DNA from: Flavobacteriales bacterium
Lineage (GTDB): Bacteria; Bacteroidota; Bacteroidia; Flavobacteriales_D; Crocinitomicaceae
Direction of reading: 5' to 3'
Assembly (NCBI GenBank): GCA_947474675.1
Contig: CANJKA010000028.1
Coordinates: forward strand, 1 to 38,187
Length of the DNA: 38,187 bases
Position 1 is the first letter of the stretch. Each line of letters starts with the position of its first letter. The notes under the pieces are model-generated. The model was not told where the DNA came from, ran no database searches, and saw only the letters and a program-made list of their open reading frames with translations. Positions 1-7,498 of this stretch are shown one piece after another. The position numbers and the translations under genes are program-made.

Positions 1-1
1 G

Positions 2-163
2 AAGCCTTGTAATGAAATTGGGGTAATAAAAACGAGAATAAAAGATGCTATTTTAGATGGTACAATAGAAAATAATAAGGAAGAAGCTTATCAATTAATG
101 CTAATTTTTGGAAAAGAATTAGGATTGACACCCTTGAACGATTCTTCAATTAGTAAAAAATGA
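2..163 (+). CDS. cca: CCA tRNA nucleotidyltransferase, C-terminal fragment
   Basis: The gene enters from the left edge, so only the last 53 codons are present. The visible peptide runs from KPCNEIG through IKTRIKDAILDG and ends KELGLTPLN plus a short tail. This matches the end of HD-domain CCA-adding enzymes, where a GxIKxxIxxAILDGxIxN segment and a terminal LGL are typical. The family adds the CCA end to tRNAs in the cytoplasm. The catalytic nucleotidyltransferase and HD domains would lie outside the window. The pRiA4b-like gene follows 31 bases later on the same strand, so the two may be co-transcribed. The identification rests only on this tail, which is why confidence is moderate. Confidence 0.72.
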   Translation, partial: KPCNEIGVIKTRIKDAILDGTIENNKEEAYQLMLIFGKELGLTPLNDSSISKK

Positions 164-194
164 TAACTTTACATTTCAGATAAAACAAAACAGT

Positions 195-773
195 ATGGCG
201 GGATTAAAATTTAGAGTCCTACTCGATTCTAAAGACCAAGAAAAAGTATTTAGAGACATTTTAATTAGTGATTCGGACAATTTCGAAACATTTTACAAAG
301 CGATCATTTCTGCATTTAGATTTGAAGGTGATCAAATGGCCTCTTTTTATATGTCAAATGACGAATGGGACAAAGGGCATGAAATCAGTTTAATGGACAT
401 GTCTTACGACGATGATTCAATTGATGCTATACCTTCAGTAATGAAAAATGCAATCGTAAAAGATTTTATTGAAGAACCAGATCAAAAAATTATTTTAGTC
501 TATGACTTCCTTAGAATGTGGATTTTCTTAGCTGAATTAGTAGGATATGAACAAGACTCACCCTCTGAACCAAAAGTCTTAATGGCAATGGGAATGGCCC
601 CTCCTGAAGATTCTAAAATTACAGATTTAGGAGATGATGACGCACTGCTTGCAGAAATAGCTGGCGGAGGAGATGACGAGGATGACGAGGATGACGATGA
701 TTTAGGATTCAATGATTATGAAGATGGCTTGTCTGATGATGATCTTTCAAGCTTTGATAATTACGATTATTAG
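195..773 (+). CDS. pRiA4b ORF-3-like protein with acidic tail
   Basis: The 192-aa protein has the pRiA4b ORF-3-like / IS1096 TnpR-passenger fold at residues 1-125. Hallmarks are the N-terminal LKFRVLL strand, FETFYKAIISAFRF (about 32-45), the SFYMSNDEW segment and the ILVYDFLRMWIFLAEL segment (about 100-115). The name is historical: members are usually chromosomal and of unknown function, and nothing here suggests a mobile element. Residues from about 147 to the end are extremely Asp/Glu rich and probably disordered. The start is the first ATG after the upstream stop. A near-consensus promoter box TAACTTTA lies at 164-171. Location is likely cytoplasmic, as no signal peptide is present. Confidence 0.8.
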   Translation: MAGLKFRVLLDSKDQEKVFRDILISDSDNFETFYKAIISAFRFEGDQMASFYMSNDEWDKGHEISLMDMSYDDDSIDAIPSVMKNAIVKDFIEEPDQKIILVYDFLRMWIFLAELVGYEQDSPSEPKVLMAMGMAPPEDSKITDLGDDDALLAEIAGGGDDEDDEDDDDLGFNDYEDGLSDDDLSSFDNYDY

Positions 774-960
774 GCTACATCTTAATTCTCACTTATCTTC
801 CTTGGAACAAAAAATTTAATCTCTCATTTACAAACGTAAACTTGAAATAAAATTTCCATTACACATCAATTATTGAGATTTTAGATGCAGCTAGTAGAAT
901 TTTATTCAACTTAATGTCTGCTATAAAAGAAAAAATAAAAATAAAAATAAAAAAAATACA

Positions 961-1656
961 ATGGGAGATCCAATTGGTCAAGCAATACTAGATTACGTAA
1001 AAACAAATAAACCAGATGACATCATTGTTTGCTCAGAAATTTGTGAAGACGATATTATTCCAATTGAAGTTCTTTTTAGAACCTTAGAAGAAATGCCCGA
1101 ATTAGAAGTTTGTGCGATCAACAAAGCAAATGGAAGAGTTCTTGATGTTGGAGCTGGAGCTGGAGTTCACGCATTAGAAATGAAAAAAAATGGTTGCGAA
1201 GTATTGTCAATCGACATTTCTAAAGGAGCAGTTGAGCACTTAAAAAATATAGGATTAAATGTTCAAGAAATTGATTTTTATGACTTAAAAGATGAAAAGT
1301 TTGATACTATTACCATGTTAATGAATGGAATTGGAATCGCTGGTTCACTTTCAAATTTGGAAAAAACATTAGAACACGCTAAATCACTTTTAAATCCTGA
1401 AGGAAAAATATTATGCGATTCATCTGACATACGTTATTTATATGAAGATGAAGACGGAGCTTTATGGGTAAATTTGAATACTGAGTACTACGGAAATTTT
1501 CGTTTTCAAATGAAATACAAAAAAGAAACAGGTTCTTGGTTTGATTGGTTATACGTAGATTTTGATTCATTATATAAAGCGGCACAAAATGTGGGTATGA
1601 AAGCAACTCGTATATATGAAAAAGAGGATAATTATTTAGCAGAGATAACATTTTAA
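961..1656 (+). CDS. class I SAM-dependent methyltransferase
   Basis: This 231-aa cytoplasmic protein carries a Rossmann methyltransferase domain from about residue 55. Motif I is VLDVGAGAGVH (60-70), followed by CEVLSIDIS, whose acidic residue would bind the SAM ribose. FDTITMLMNGIGIAG fits motif IV and LLNPEGKILCDSS fits motif VI. Residues 1-55 form a helical cap. The substrate cannot be told: this group methylates small molecules, and neither rRNA nor protein methyltransferase signatures are visible. The gene stands alone, with a 187-base A-rich spacer before it that contains no clear TAnnTTTG box, and the TraB-like gene 51 bases after it. Confidence 0.88.
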   Translation: MGDPIGQAILDYVKTNKPDDIIVCSEICEDDIIPIEVLFRTLEEMPELEVCAINKANGRVLDVGAGAGVHALEMKKNGCEVLSIDISKGAVEHLKNIGLNVQEIDFYDLKDEKFDTITMLMNGIGIAGSLSNLEKTLEHAKSLLNPEGKILCDSSDIRYLYEDEDGALWVNLNTEYYGNFRFQMKYKKETGSWFDWLYVDFDSLYKAAQNVGMKATRIYEKEDNYLAEITF

Positions 1657-1707
1657 GTAATTATACACTTTAATTTTTTTTTATCCTATTTGAGATGAAA
1701 TATTGAA

Positions 1708-2598
1708 ATGAAAAAAAAATTAGTAAAATTTTTCGGTATTGCTATTTCTTTAATCTGTCTGAGTTTTTATTCATCAGACACATCCCCCTACCCTTTATCC
1801 AAAAGCTCCTTACTTTGGAAAATAGAAGGAAACAACATTCCAGAAGGAAGTTATTTATTTGGCACAATGCACCTTATTGAAAAAGAATATTTCATTTTCC
1901 CTAAAAACTTAGAGAAAATAGTTTCTAAAACCGATCAACTGATTATGGAAATTGCCGGAATACCTACTCAAGAAGAAACACTGAAACTTGTTTTTCTAAA
2001 AGAAGGTACCTTTTTCGATTTTTTCACAAAAGAACAAACTGACAGTATACTTATATGGGCCAAATCAAAGATTCATTTAAATGAAGATCAATTTAAAAAT
2101 TCATTTTCAAAAATGAAGCCTTTTATTCTCGTTCAAATGGCAGTTCAAATGCAATATAAAGGCAAAACAGAATCCTACGAAACAAAATTTCAATCAATTG
2201 CAGAGAAAAATAAATTACCTATAAAAGGTCTAGAAACAATCGAATTTCAGATGTCTCTTTTTGATAATTTAACCAAAGAAGAACAAGCTGAAATGGTAAT
2301 GGAAAGTATTCGAGAATCTAAAAAATCAGATCTTCTGTTAAAAAAAATGCAGCAAGTTTATTCAAGACAAAACATTGACTCCTTATACATGCTAGTACAA
2401 GAAGAAAATGGACTGATCTCTAAAAAACAAGATGTTTTTCTAACTGAAAGAAATATGAAATGGATTCCTCAAATAAATCAATTACTAAGTCAGAAGAAAT
2501 GTTTTATTGCTGTTGGAGCAGGCCATTTAGGTGGACCTATAGGAATTATTCGATTACTACATAAAGAAGGATATACACTCACTCCTATTGAACTTTAA
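1708..2598 (+). CDS. TraB/GumN family protein
   Basis: The 296-aa protein begins with a positively charged hydrophobic segment (residues 1-24), a likely signal peptide or membrane anchor. The family core starts with SLLWKIEGNN and SYLFGTMHL (47-55), which carries the conserved GTxH. It ends with AVGAGHLGGPIGIIRLL, the conserved GxxH/GxxxLL block. TraB/GumN/Tiki proteins share an EreA/ChaN-like fold, and some members are metalloproteases, but bacterial functions are mostly unknown. Length is normal for the family. The FKBP lipoprotein gene starts nine bases after the stop, so an operon of two exported proteins is likely. Confidence 0.88.
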   Translation: MKKKLVKFFGIAISLICLSFYSSDTSPYPLSKSSLLWKIEGNNIPEGSYLFGTMHLIEKEYFIFPKNLEKIVSKTDQLIMEIAGIPTQEETLKLVFLKEGTFFDFFTKEQTDSILIWAKSKIHLNEDQFKNSFSKMKPFILVQMAVQMQYKGKTESYETKFQSIAEKNKLPIKGLETIEFQMSLFDNLTKEEQAEMVMESIRESKKSDLLLKKMQQVYSRQNIDSLYMLVQEENGLISKKQDVFLTERNMKWIPQINQLLSQKKCFIAVGAGHLGGPIGIIRLLHKEGYTLTPIEL

Positions 2599-2607
2599 AA
2601 AAATACC

Positions 2608-3054
2608 ATGAAAAAAATTCTATTTGTTGTACTATTAAGTAATCTTGTCGTTTCCTGTAAAACTTATTCAGAAGATGAAAAAAATGTATTTGATAAAGAA
2701 ATTGTTGAATACTTACAAAAGAAAAAAATTGAATGTACACGATCAGAATCAGGATTATATTACAAAATATATGAAAAAGGAGAAGGTCAAACAGTTCAAA
2801 TTTCTGATAGTGTCTCTTTTGTCTATAAAGGAAAACTAGCTAACGGAACTGTTTTCGACAACCAAAAGAATCCAATTACATTTAAAGTGAAAGATTTAAT
2901 AGCAGGTTGGAAAGAAATAATGGTAAAACTAAAACCAAAAGCCAAAGTTTTTTTAGCAGTACCACCACTTTTAGGATATGGAGAGCATGAATTAGATAGA
3001 ATTCCTCCCAATTCAATTTTATATTTTGAAATGGAAATAATTAGTATTAAATAA
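2608..3054 (+). CDS. FKBP-type peptidyl-prolyl isomerase lipoprotein
   Basis: This 148-aa protein has a lipoprotein signal peptide with lipobox LVVSC (lipidated Cys17). One FKBP domain follows at about residues 55-148. Recognisable parts are the GEGQTVQISDSVSFVYKGKL strand pair, NGTVFDNQ, the LIAGWKEIM helix where FKBPs have the conserved W of the active-site floor, and the final YFEMEIISIK strand. FKBPs catalyse cis/trans isomerisation of peptidyl-proline bonds; here the site is the periplasm or inner face of an envelope membrane. The gene is nine bases behind the TraB-like gene and probably co-transcribed with it. Substrates are unknown. Confidence 0.9.
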   Translation: MKKILFVVLLSNLVVSCKTYSEDEKNVFDKEIVEYLQKKKIECTRSESGLYYKIYEKGEGQTVQISDSVSFVYKGKLANGTVFDNQKNPITFKVKDLIAGWKEIMVKLKPKAKVFLAVPPLLGYGEHELDRIPPNSILYFEMEIISIK

Positions 3055-3112
3055 AAATATTTCACTATATTTAATAAAATATATTTTTACTTAGAATTTA
3101 AATTAACACATA

Positions 3113-3832
3113 ATGATAACAATCAATAAGATAACAATTGCAATTGACGGATTTTCTTCATGTGGTAAAAGTACATTGGCCAAAGCTTTGGCTAAAAAAT
3201 TAAATTATGTTTTCATTGATAGTGGTGCAATGTATAGAGGAATTTCCTTGTATTGTATTGAAAACAAAATCTCTGTTGACAAAGAAATAAATGAAGAGGT
3301 ATTAATTCAGCATTTACCAGACATTGAAATACATTTCGAGTTAAATACAGAAAACCAGTCACCTGAATTATTTTTGAATGGCGAAAACGTTGAAAATAAA
3401 ATAAGGAAAATTGAAGTAGCTTCAATCGTTTCAAAAGTAGCAAGCATCAAAGAAGTTAGGCAAAAACTAGTTGTTTTACAACAGAAAATGGGTGAGCTTG
3501 GAGGAATCGTTATGGACGGTAGAGATATTGGTTCAGTTGTATTCCCAAATGCTGAGCTTAAATTATTTGTTACTGCTGACCCTGAAACAAGAGCTCAAAG
3601 AAGATTTTTAGAACTACAATCAAAAAATGAAAACGTTACTCTTGAAGAAATAAGTTTTAACTTAGAAGAAAGAGATAGAATTGACAGCACGCGTAAAGAA
3701 AGCCCTTTAAGACAAGCAAATGACGCTATTTTATTAGACAATTCGAATTTAAATCAAGAACAACAGTTAGAACTTGTTTATACTATGATTAAAGAAAAAA
3801 TCAGAGAAATTTCATTATTATCAAATCATTAA
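3113..3832 (+). CDS. cmk: (d)CMP kinase (cytidylate kinase)
   Basis: The 239-aa protein is a complete cytidylate kinase, which phosphorylates CMP and dCMP with ATP in pyrimidine nucleotide metabolism. The P-loop is GFSSCGKST (13-21), followed by FIDSGAMYRGIS (35-46). DGRDIGSVVFPNAELKLFVTA is the CMP-binding and core-strand region. RRFLEL and ERDRIDSTRKESPL are the lid and the D-S-T-R segment typical of Cmk. The C terminus DAILLDNSNLNQEQ fits the family. An A/T-rich 58-base spacer separates it from the FKBP gene and no strong promoter is visible. The start at MITINKITIAIDG gives the usual short N-terminal strand before the P-loop. Confidence 0.96.
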   Translation: MITINKITIAIDGFSSCGKSTLAKALAKKLNYVFIDSGAMYRGISLYCIENKISVDKEINEEVLIQHLPDIEIHFELNTENQSPELFLNGENVENKIRKIEVASIVSKVASIKEVRQKLVVLQQKMGELGGIVMDGRDIGSVVFPNAELKLFVTADPETRAQRRFLELQSKNENVTLEEISFNLEERDRIDSTRKESPLRQANDAILLDNSNLNQEQQLELVYTMIKEKIREISLLSNH

Positions 3833-3912
3833 TAGATAAACTAACTATTTAAATTTTAAACACTTTTTGTTAAAAAATGAATTATCCCCTATTATATGTT
3901 AAATTTTTTCAT

Positions 3913-3920
3913 TATGTTTG
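3913..3920 (+). promoter_or_regulatory. TAnnTTTG promoter box
   Basis: TATGTTTG matches the Bacteroidota -7 consensus TAnnTTTG and ends 44 bases before the ATG of the ACT-like gene. No clear TTG stands at the -33 distance, so the match rests on the -7 box alone. Confidence 0.5.
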
Positions 3921-3964
3921 TATTAAATTAGAAACGACTGTTAAATTTTGAAATTAAAAAACAT

Positions 3965-4639
3965 ATGCAATCACTAGGTAAAATTACAGAAGACCTTATC
4001 AACCGAAGTCCTTTTTTAAGAGAGGCAATGTCAGAAAACCTAATAAACATCTCCTCTTTAGCTAGAAAATTGCGACCAGCAATTGAAGAAGTTTTCAAAA
4101 AAGAAGTAAACGAAGGAGCTATTGTAATGGCGATTAAAAGAATGCCTCCAGGATATTACCACCAATTAGATTTAAAAATCAAAAATGTAATGGGTGAAAT
4201 TGGTGACATCTTAGTGAGAAGTAATCTTACAAATTTCACCTTTGAAAATTCTGACACTTTAAAAGAAAGACAATTAGAATTAATGAATGTCTTAAACAAA
4301 GAAAATGATAGTTTTTTTGCTATCACAAGAGGAATAACAGAAACAACAATTATTGTTAGTGCGAATCATACAGAAGTTATTGGTCAACTTTTCAAAAAAG
4401 AAAAATTAACAACTAGTACCAAAAACTTGGCTTCAGTAACAGTAAAACTTCCACCAATAAATACTGAATTACACGGGATTTATTACTACATTTTAAAACA
4501 TTTAGCTTGGGAAGGAATCAATATTGCAGAGGTAATTTCAACTTCAAACGAATTCACAACAGTTGTTTCTCAAACAGATATTGATAGAGCATTCTCTATT
4601 TTAATGAAATTAAAAAGAAATAACACCTATCCTGAATAA
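3965..4639 (+). CDS. aspartokinase-like ACT-domain protein without kinase
   Basis: This 224-aa soluble protein has no enzyme domain that I recognise. Residues 1-70 are helical and include RSPFLREAMSENLINISSLARKL, which looks like a small helix-turn-helix-type segment. Residues about 110-220 resemble the paired ACT domains at the end of aspartokinases: a first strand pattern near DSFFAITRGITETTIIVS, then GIYYYILKHLAWEGINIAEV followed by ISTSNEFTTVVSQTDIDRAF. ACT domains bind amino acids and regulate enzymes or transcription. That makes a ligand-sensing regulator plausible but unproven. The gene has its own promoter box and is convergent with the GIN-domain lipoprotein gene. Confidence 0.65.
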   Translation: MQSLGKITEDLINRSPFLREAMSENLINISSLARKLRPAIEEVFKKEVNEGAIVMAIKRMPPGYYHQLDLKIKNVMGEIGDILVRSNLTNFTFENSDTLKERQLELMNVLNKENDSFFAITRGITETTIIVSANHTEVIGQLFKKEKLTTSTKNLASVTVKLPPINTELHGIYYYILKHLAWEGINIAEVISTSNEFTTVVSQTDIDRAFSILMKLKRNNTYPE

Positions 4640-4666
4640 ATTATTGGAGAATAAATTGAAAGAACT

Positions 4667-5425
4667 TTAGTTTTTATCAATTAAATCTCCATCACCATAT
4701 TTATTAAAAACTTTAATAAAGGGAGTGCCTCTATAATAGACATTCCCTTTATTGTTTGTTTCAACTTTTAAATCAAGCTGATCAGCATTAATTTTTATAT
4801 CAGATACAGTGTTAGATACAATAATAATCGAGTCTTGAACTAAAAAACCATAAGTATCACAAAACCCATTTCCTTTCACCTTTATATTCGAATAATTAGC
4901 ATTACCTTGTAATTTAAAATCTCCATAGCCATTTGCAATATTTGCAATCATAAAATTAGAATTTAAGACTAAATCAACAGAACCAGAACAATCTGACATT
5001 GTTAGATTTAAATTATTAAATTTTAAAGTATCAATATTTTTCAAAACTTCAGATCCATAAAAATCGATCACTTCAATATTAGTAAAATGAATTTCTACTT
5101 GAATTTTATTAGAATACGATCTTAAAAAATTACATTTATTTTTGTTGCGAATTGAAAGCGTATTTTTCTCCAAAACAACTTCAATTTCATTTAATAAATT
5201 TTCTCCACCATTTAAAACCACTTTATCTAATGAATCTTGAATCAGAACAAACTCAAGATGCTCATATAATTTAATTTTATAAAATGAATTAACTTTAATT
5301 TCTTTACTGATTTGATTTCCATTTGACTTAAAACAGCTTCTATTTTCGGCTTTTTTACAAGACAATAGAATCAAAGTAAAAGTTAATACTAACAATTTAT
5401 AGTTTCTTTTAATTATTATACTCAT
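4667..5425 (-). CDS. DUF2807 (putative auto-transporter adhesin, GIN domain) lipoprotein
   Basis: The 252-aa protein begins with a lipoprotein signal whose lipobox is LILLSC (Cys23). The rest is a right-handed beta-helix type GIN/DUF2807 domain: repeated short strands with Asn, Asp and Gly turns, for example YKIKLYEHLEFVLI, NLLNEIEVVLEK, VIDFYGSEVLKNID, LTMSDCSGSVDL and IKVKGNGFCDTYG. Members are common in Bacteroidota and are predicted to sit on the cell surface, although 'adhesin' is only a database label. Its ATG overlaps the stop of the upstream acyloxyacyl hydrolase gene by ATGA, so the two are translationally coupled. Confidence 0.88.
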   Translation of the reverse strand: MSIIIKRNYKLLVLTFTLILLSCKKAENRSCFKSNGNQISKEIKVNSFYKIKLYEHLEFVLIQDSLDKVVLNGGENLLNEIEVVLEKNTLSIRNKNKCNFLRSYSNKIQVEIHFTNIEVIDFYGSEVLKNIDTLKFNNLNLTMSDCSGSVDLVLNSNFMIANIANGYGDFKLQGNANYSNIKVKGNGFCDTYGFLVQDSIIIVSNTVSDIKINADQLDLKVETNNKGNVYYRGTPFIKVFNKYGDGDLIDKN

Positions 5426-6501
5426 CTTAATTTATAATTAAAAGTGTAACCTATTCCCCATTCTACAAAATCTGCCTTCGCCCAATTTGACCTCAAGACG
5501 GCATTCAAATGAATTCCATTATCAAAATAATAACGCATACCAATTCGGTGATATAAAAAAGATTCTGGTTGAAACTTATCCTTCATATAAAATCCAATAC
5601 CAGTAACTAAATGCAATCTATCCAAAGGCAATAAAAAACCCGCAAAAATTCCAATTTGTACAACATCAAGTTCATTCTTAATAATTTCCGGTTTATATTT
5701 AAAAATAACTTGTTTAGAAATAACATCCAAAGAAAGTTCAGTCCCCATCTTGGAATTAAAAAAATAACGTGCAAAAGCACTTACTCCATAAATTTTTGAT
5801 TTACCTTGTCCTGTTGGAAAAATTTCTTTATGTGAATAAACTAAATTCAATCCATACAGAATTTTCTTAAACGGTAATATCGATTTAAATAAAGTTACTT
5901 TTTCTTGCGGTTTAAATCGATATCCATAACCTAAACTTATATAAGGCATATTAATTCCAATATTAGGAACTTTGAACGCACCATTTGAAAAATGAGTCAT
6001 ATCAACTCCTAAAACAAAATGACTTCTATTAAAAGTAAATCTATTCTGCAATCCAAAACAAACTAAAGCATTTAAATGAGTACTAACAACAGAATTTTTG
6101 GGATTTGTAATAGGATCGTAAATTTTTGTACCATATCCTAAACCATTTCCTAACTTACCTGTCAATTGGTATTTTTTCGTTTTAATAAAAGGAAATTCAA
6201 TAAAAGAATATACGCCATAAAAATTCCCTAAAACATCTTTATTCCCAACAGACAATCCAATGAAAGTTGCACCAATGGTAGGATAATTATATTTTTGATG
6301 CCACTGTTTTTTACCATTAGTTTGAATCACAAAAGAAATTTCACCACCAAAAGCAGATGAAGTAGGTAAATGAGCAACCTCTCCCCTTTGAGCTAATAAA
6401 AATCCAAATTTAGGTTTCATTTCAATTCCCCAATCCAAAGTTGCTTGAAGATGAGCTTCAAAAACAAAACAGAAACCAAGAAAAAGCAAATAAAATTTCA
6501 T
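5422..6501 (-). CDS. acyloxyacyl hydrolase / PagL-like lipid A 3-O-deacylase
   Basis: The protein is about 359 aa with a signal peptide (MKFYLLFLGFCFVFEAHLQA) and an outer-membrane beta-barrel. The PagL-like catalytic pair is visible as THFSNGAFKVPNIGINMP, giving His170 and Ser172 from the chosen start. PagL-type enzymes remove the 3-O acyl chain of lipid A in the outer membrane. I placed the start at the Met that begins a normal signal peptide; an in-frame Met seven codons upstream (6522) is also possible. Residues beyond about 200 add extra barrel strands, longer than classical PagL, as is common for the Bacteroidota form. The GIN-domain gene overlaps its stop codon. Confidence 0.85.
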   Translation of the reverse strand: MKFYLLFLGFCFVFEAHLQATLDWGIEMKPKFGFLLAQRGEVAHLPTSSAFGGEISFVIQTNGKKQWHQKYNYPTIGATFIGLSVGNKDVLGNFYGVYSFIEFPFIKTKKYQLTGKLGNGLGYGTKIYDPITNPKNSVVSTHLNALVCFGLQNRFTFNRSHFVLGVDMTHFSNGAFKVPNIGINMPYISLGYGYRFKPQEKVTLFKSILPFKKILYGLNLVYSHKEIFPTGQGKSKIYGVSAFARYFFNSKMGTELSLDVISKQVIFKYKPEIIKNELDVVQIGIFAGFLLPLDRLHLVTGIGFYMKDKFQPESFLYHRIGMRYYFDNGIHLNAVLRSNWAKADFVEWGIGYTFNYKLR

Positions 6502-6536
6502 CAAAACAAATGAATTACACATAAAATTAACTTTTA

Positions 6537-6544
6537 CAAAGATA
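6537..6544 (-). promoter_or_regulatory. TAnnTTTG promoter of the acyloxyacyl hydrolase operon
   Basis: Read on the minus strand, TATCTTTG is an exact match to the -7 consensus. A TTG lies about 18 bases further upstream, near the expected -33 spacing. It drives the acyloxyacyl hydrolase and GIN-domain pair and is divergent from the mazG promoter about 40 bases away. Confidence 0.65.
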
Positions 6545-6583
6545 TAAATAAAGCAAAAGCAACAATAACATTAGAATTAATAA

Positions 6584-6591
6584 TAACTTTG
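6584..6591 (+). promoter_or_regulatory. TAnnTTTG promoter of mazG
   Basis: TAACTTTG matches the -7 consensus and ends 14 bases before the mazG ATG, leaving a very short leader. It is divergent from the box at 6537-6544, so the two promoters share one small regulatory region. Confidence 0.6.
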
Positions 6592-6605
6592 AATAAAAAT
6601 AAAAA

Positions 6606-7388
6606 ATGGACCCAAGATTAGTTGCATTTGAGAGATTATTAAATATCATGGACGAGTTAAGAGAAAAATGTCCTTGGGATAAAAAACAAACTCTTGAAAC
6701 TCTTCGACATTTAACGATAGAAGAAACCTACGAATTAACTGATGCGATTCTTCAAAAAGATATGAATTCATTAAAAGGAGAAATTGGAGACTTATTTCTT
6801 CACCTGGTTTTTTATTGTAAAATAGGTGAAGAACAAAACGAATTCAATGTTACTGATGTCTTAAATACAATTTGTGAAAAACTAATTTTTCGTCACCCTC
6901 ATATTTATTCAGACACAGTCGTCGAAAACGAAGATGATGTTAAAAAAAACTGGGAGAGTTTAAAATTAAAAGAAGGTAGAACTTCTGTGCTAGAGGGCGT
7001 TCCTTCTTCTTTACCATCTCTGGTTAAAGCCTCAAGAATACAAGACAAAGTCAAAGGAGTTGGTTTTGATTGGAATAAACGATCCGAAGTTTGGGCTAAA
7101 GTAAAAGAAGAGCTTGATGAATTAGAATTTGAAGTTGAAAACAAAAGTCAATTTATTGAAGAAGAATTTGGAGATGTCTTATTCTCATTAGTCAATTATG
7201 CTCGATTTATTAACATTAATCCAGACGATGCGCTTTCAAAAACAAATAATAAATTTATAACTCGTTTTCAATTAATGGAAGAATTAATTAAAGAAAACAA
7301 TTTAGAAATAGATCAATTAAATCTTTCTGATATGGACATTTATTGGGACAGAGCAAAAAAAATAATAAAAGGGAACTCTGCCGTTTAA
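6606..7388 (+). CDS. mazG: nucleoside triphosphate pyrophosphohydrolase MazG
   Basis: The 260-aa protein is a full-length tandem MazG. Domain one has CPWDKKQT (22-29), then the metal-binding EEx2E and Ex2D set: EETYE (39-43) and EIGD (59-62). Domain two repeats the pattern with EELDELEFEVE and EEEFGDVLFSLVNYAR (about 165-200). KGVGFDWNKRSEVWAKVKEE is the usual linker. MazG hydrolyses nucleoside triphosphates to monophosphate and pyrophosphate in the cytosol. It is thought to clean the nucleotide pool and to lower ppGpp under stress. A promoter box lies just upstream and the gene appears monocistronic. Confidence 0.96.
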   Translation: MDPRLVAFERLLNIMDELREKCPWDKKQTLETLRHLTIEETYELTDAILQKDMNSLKGEIGDLFLHLVFYCKIGEEQNEFNVTDVLNTICEKLIFRHPHIYSDTVVENEDDVKKNWESLKLKEGRTSVLEGVPSSLPSLVKASRIQDKVKGVGFDWNKRSEVWAKVKEELDELEFEVENKSQFIEEEFGDVLFSLVNYARFININPDDALSKTNNKFITRFQLMEELIKENNLEIDQLNLSDMDIYWDRAKKIIKGNSAV

Positions 7389-7404
7389 TCAATAATAAAT
7401 ACCT

Positions 7405-7436
7405 TATACACTATAATTAGGTTATAGTAATGTATA
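7405..7436 (+). terminator. imperfect hairpin after mazG
   Basis: The arms TATACACTATAA and TTATAGTaatGTATA pair with a three-base bulge, 17 bases after the mazG stop. No T-run follows, so this could equally be an operator next to the receptor promoter box at 7453. Confidence 0.3.
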
Positions 7437-7452
7437 ATGTATACAATTTACC

Positions 7453-7460
7453 TATATTTG
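7453..7460 (+). promoter_or_regulatory. TAnnTTTG promoter of the TonB-dependent receptor
   Basis: TATATTTG matches the -7 consensus and ends 38 bases before the receptor ATG. No good TTG is visible at -33. Confidence 0.5.
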
Positions 7461-7498
7461 TTTTTAAAAAATATACTAAAACTCTTTTTATCTAATAT

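Noticed and set aside
500..712. Minus-strand frame encoding a Ser-rich peptide
   Set aside because: It is the antisense of the Asp-rich tail of the pRiA4b-like gene; GAT/GAC codons read backwards give Ser-type codons.
195..773. Mobile-element origin for the pRiA4b ORF-3-like gene
   Set aside because: The name comes from the first described members; no inverted repeats or transposase lie near it and the neighbours are housekeeping genes.
6905..7144. Minus-strand frame inside mazG
   Set aside because: It is fully antisense to a conserved enzyme, low in complexity and has no promoter.
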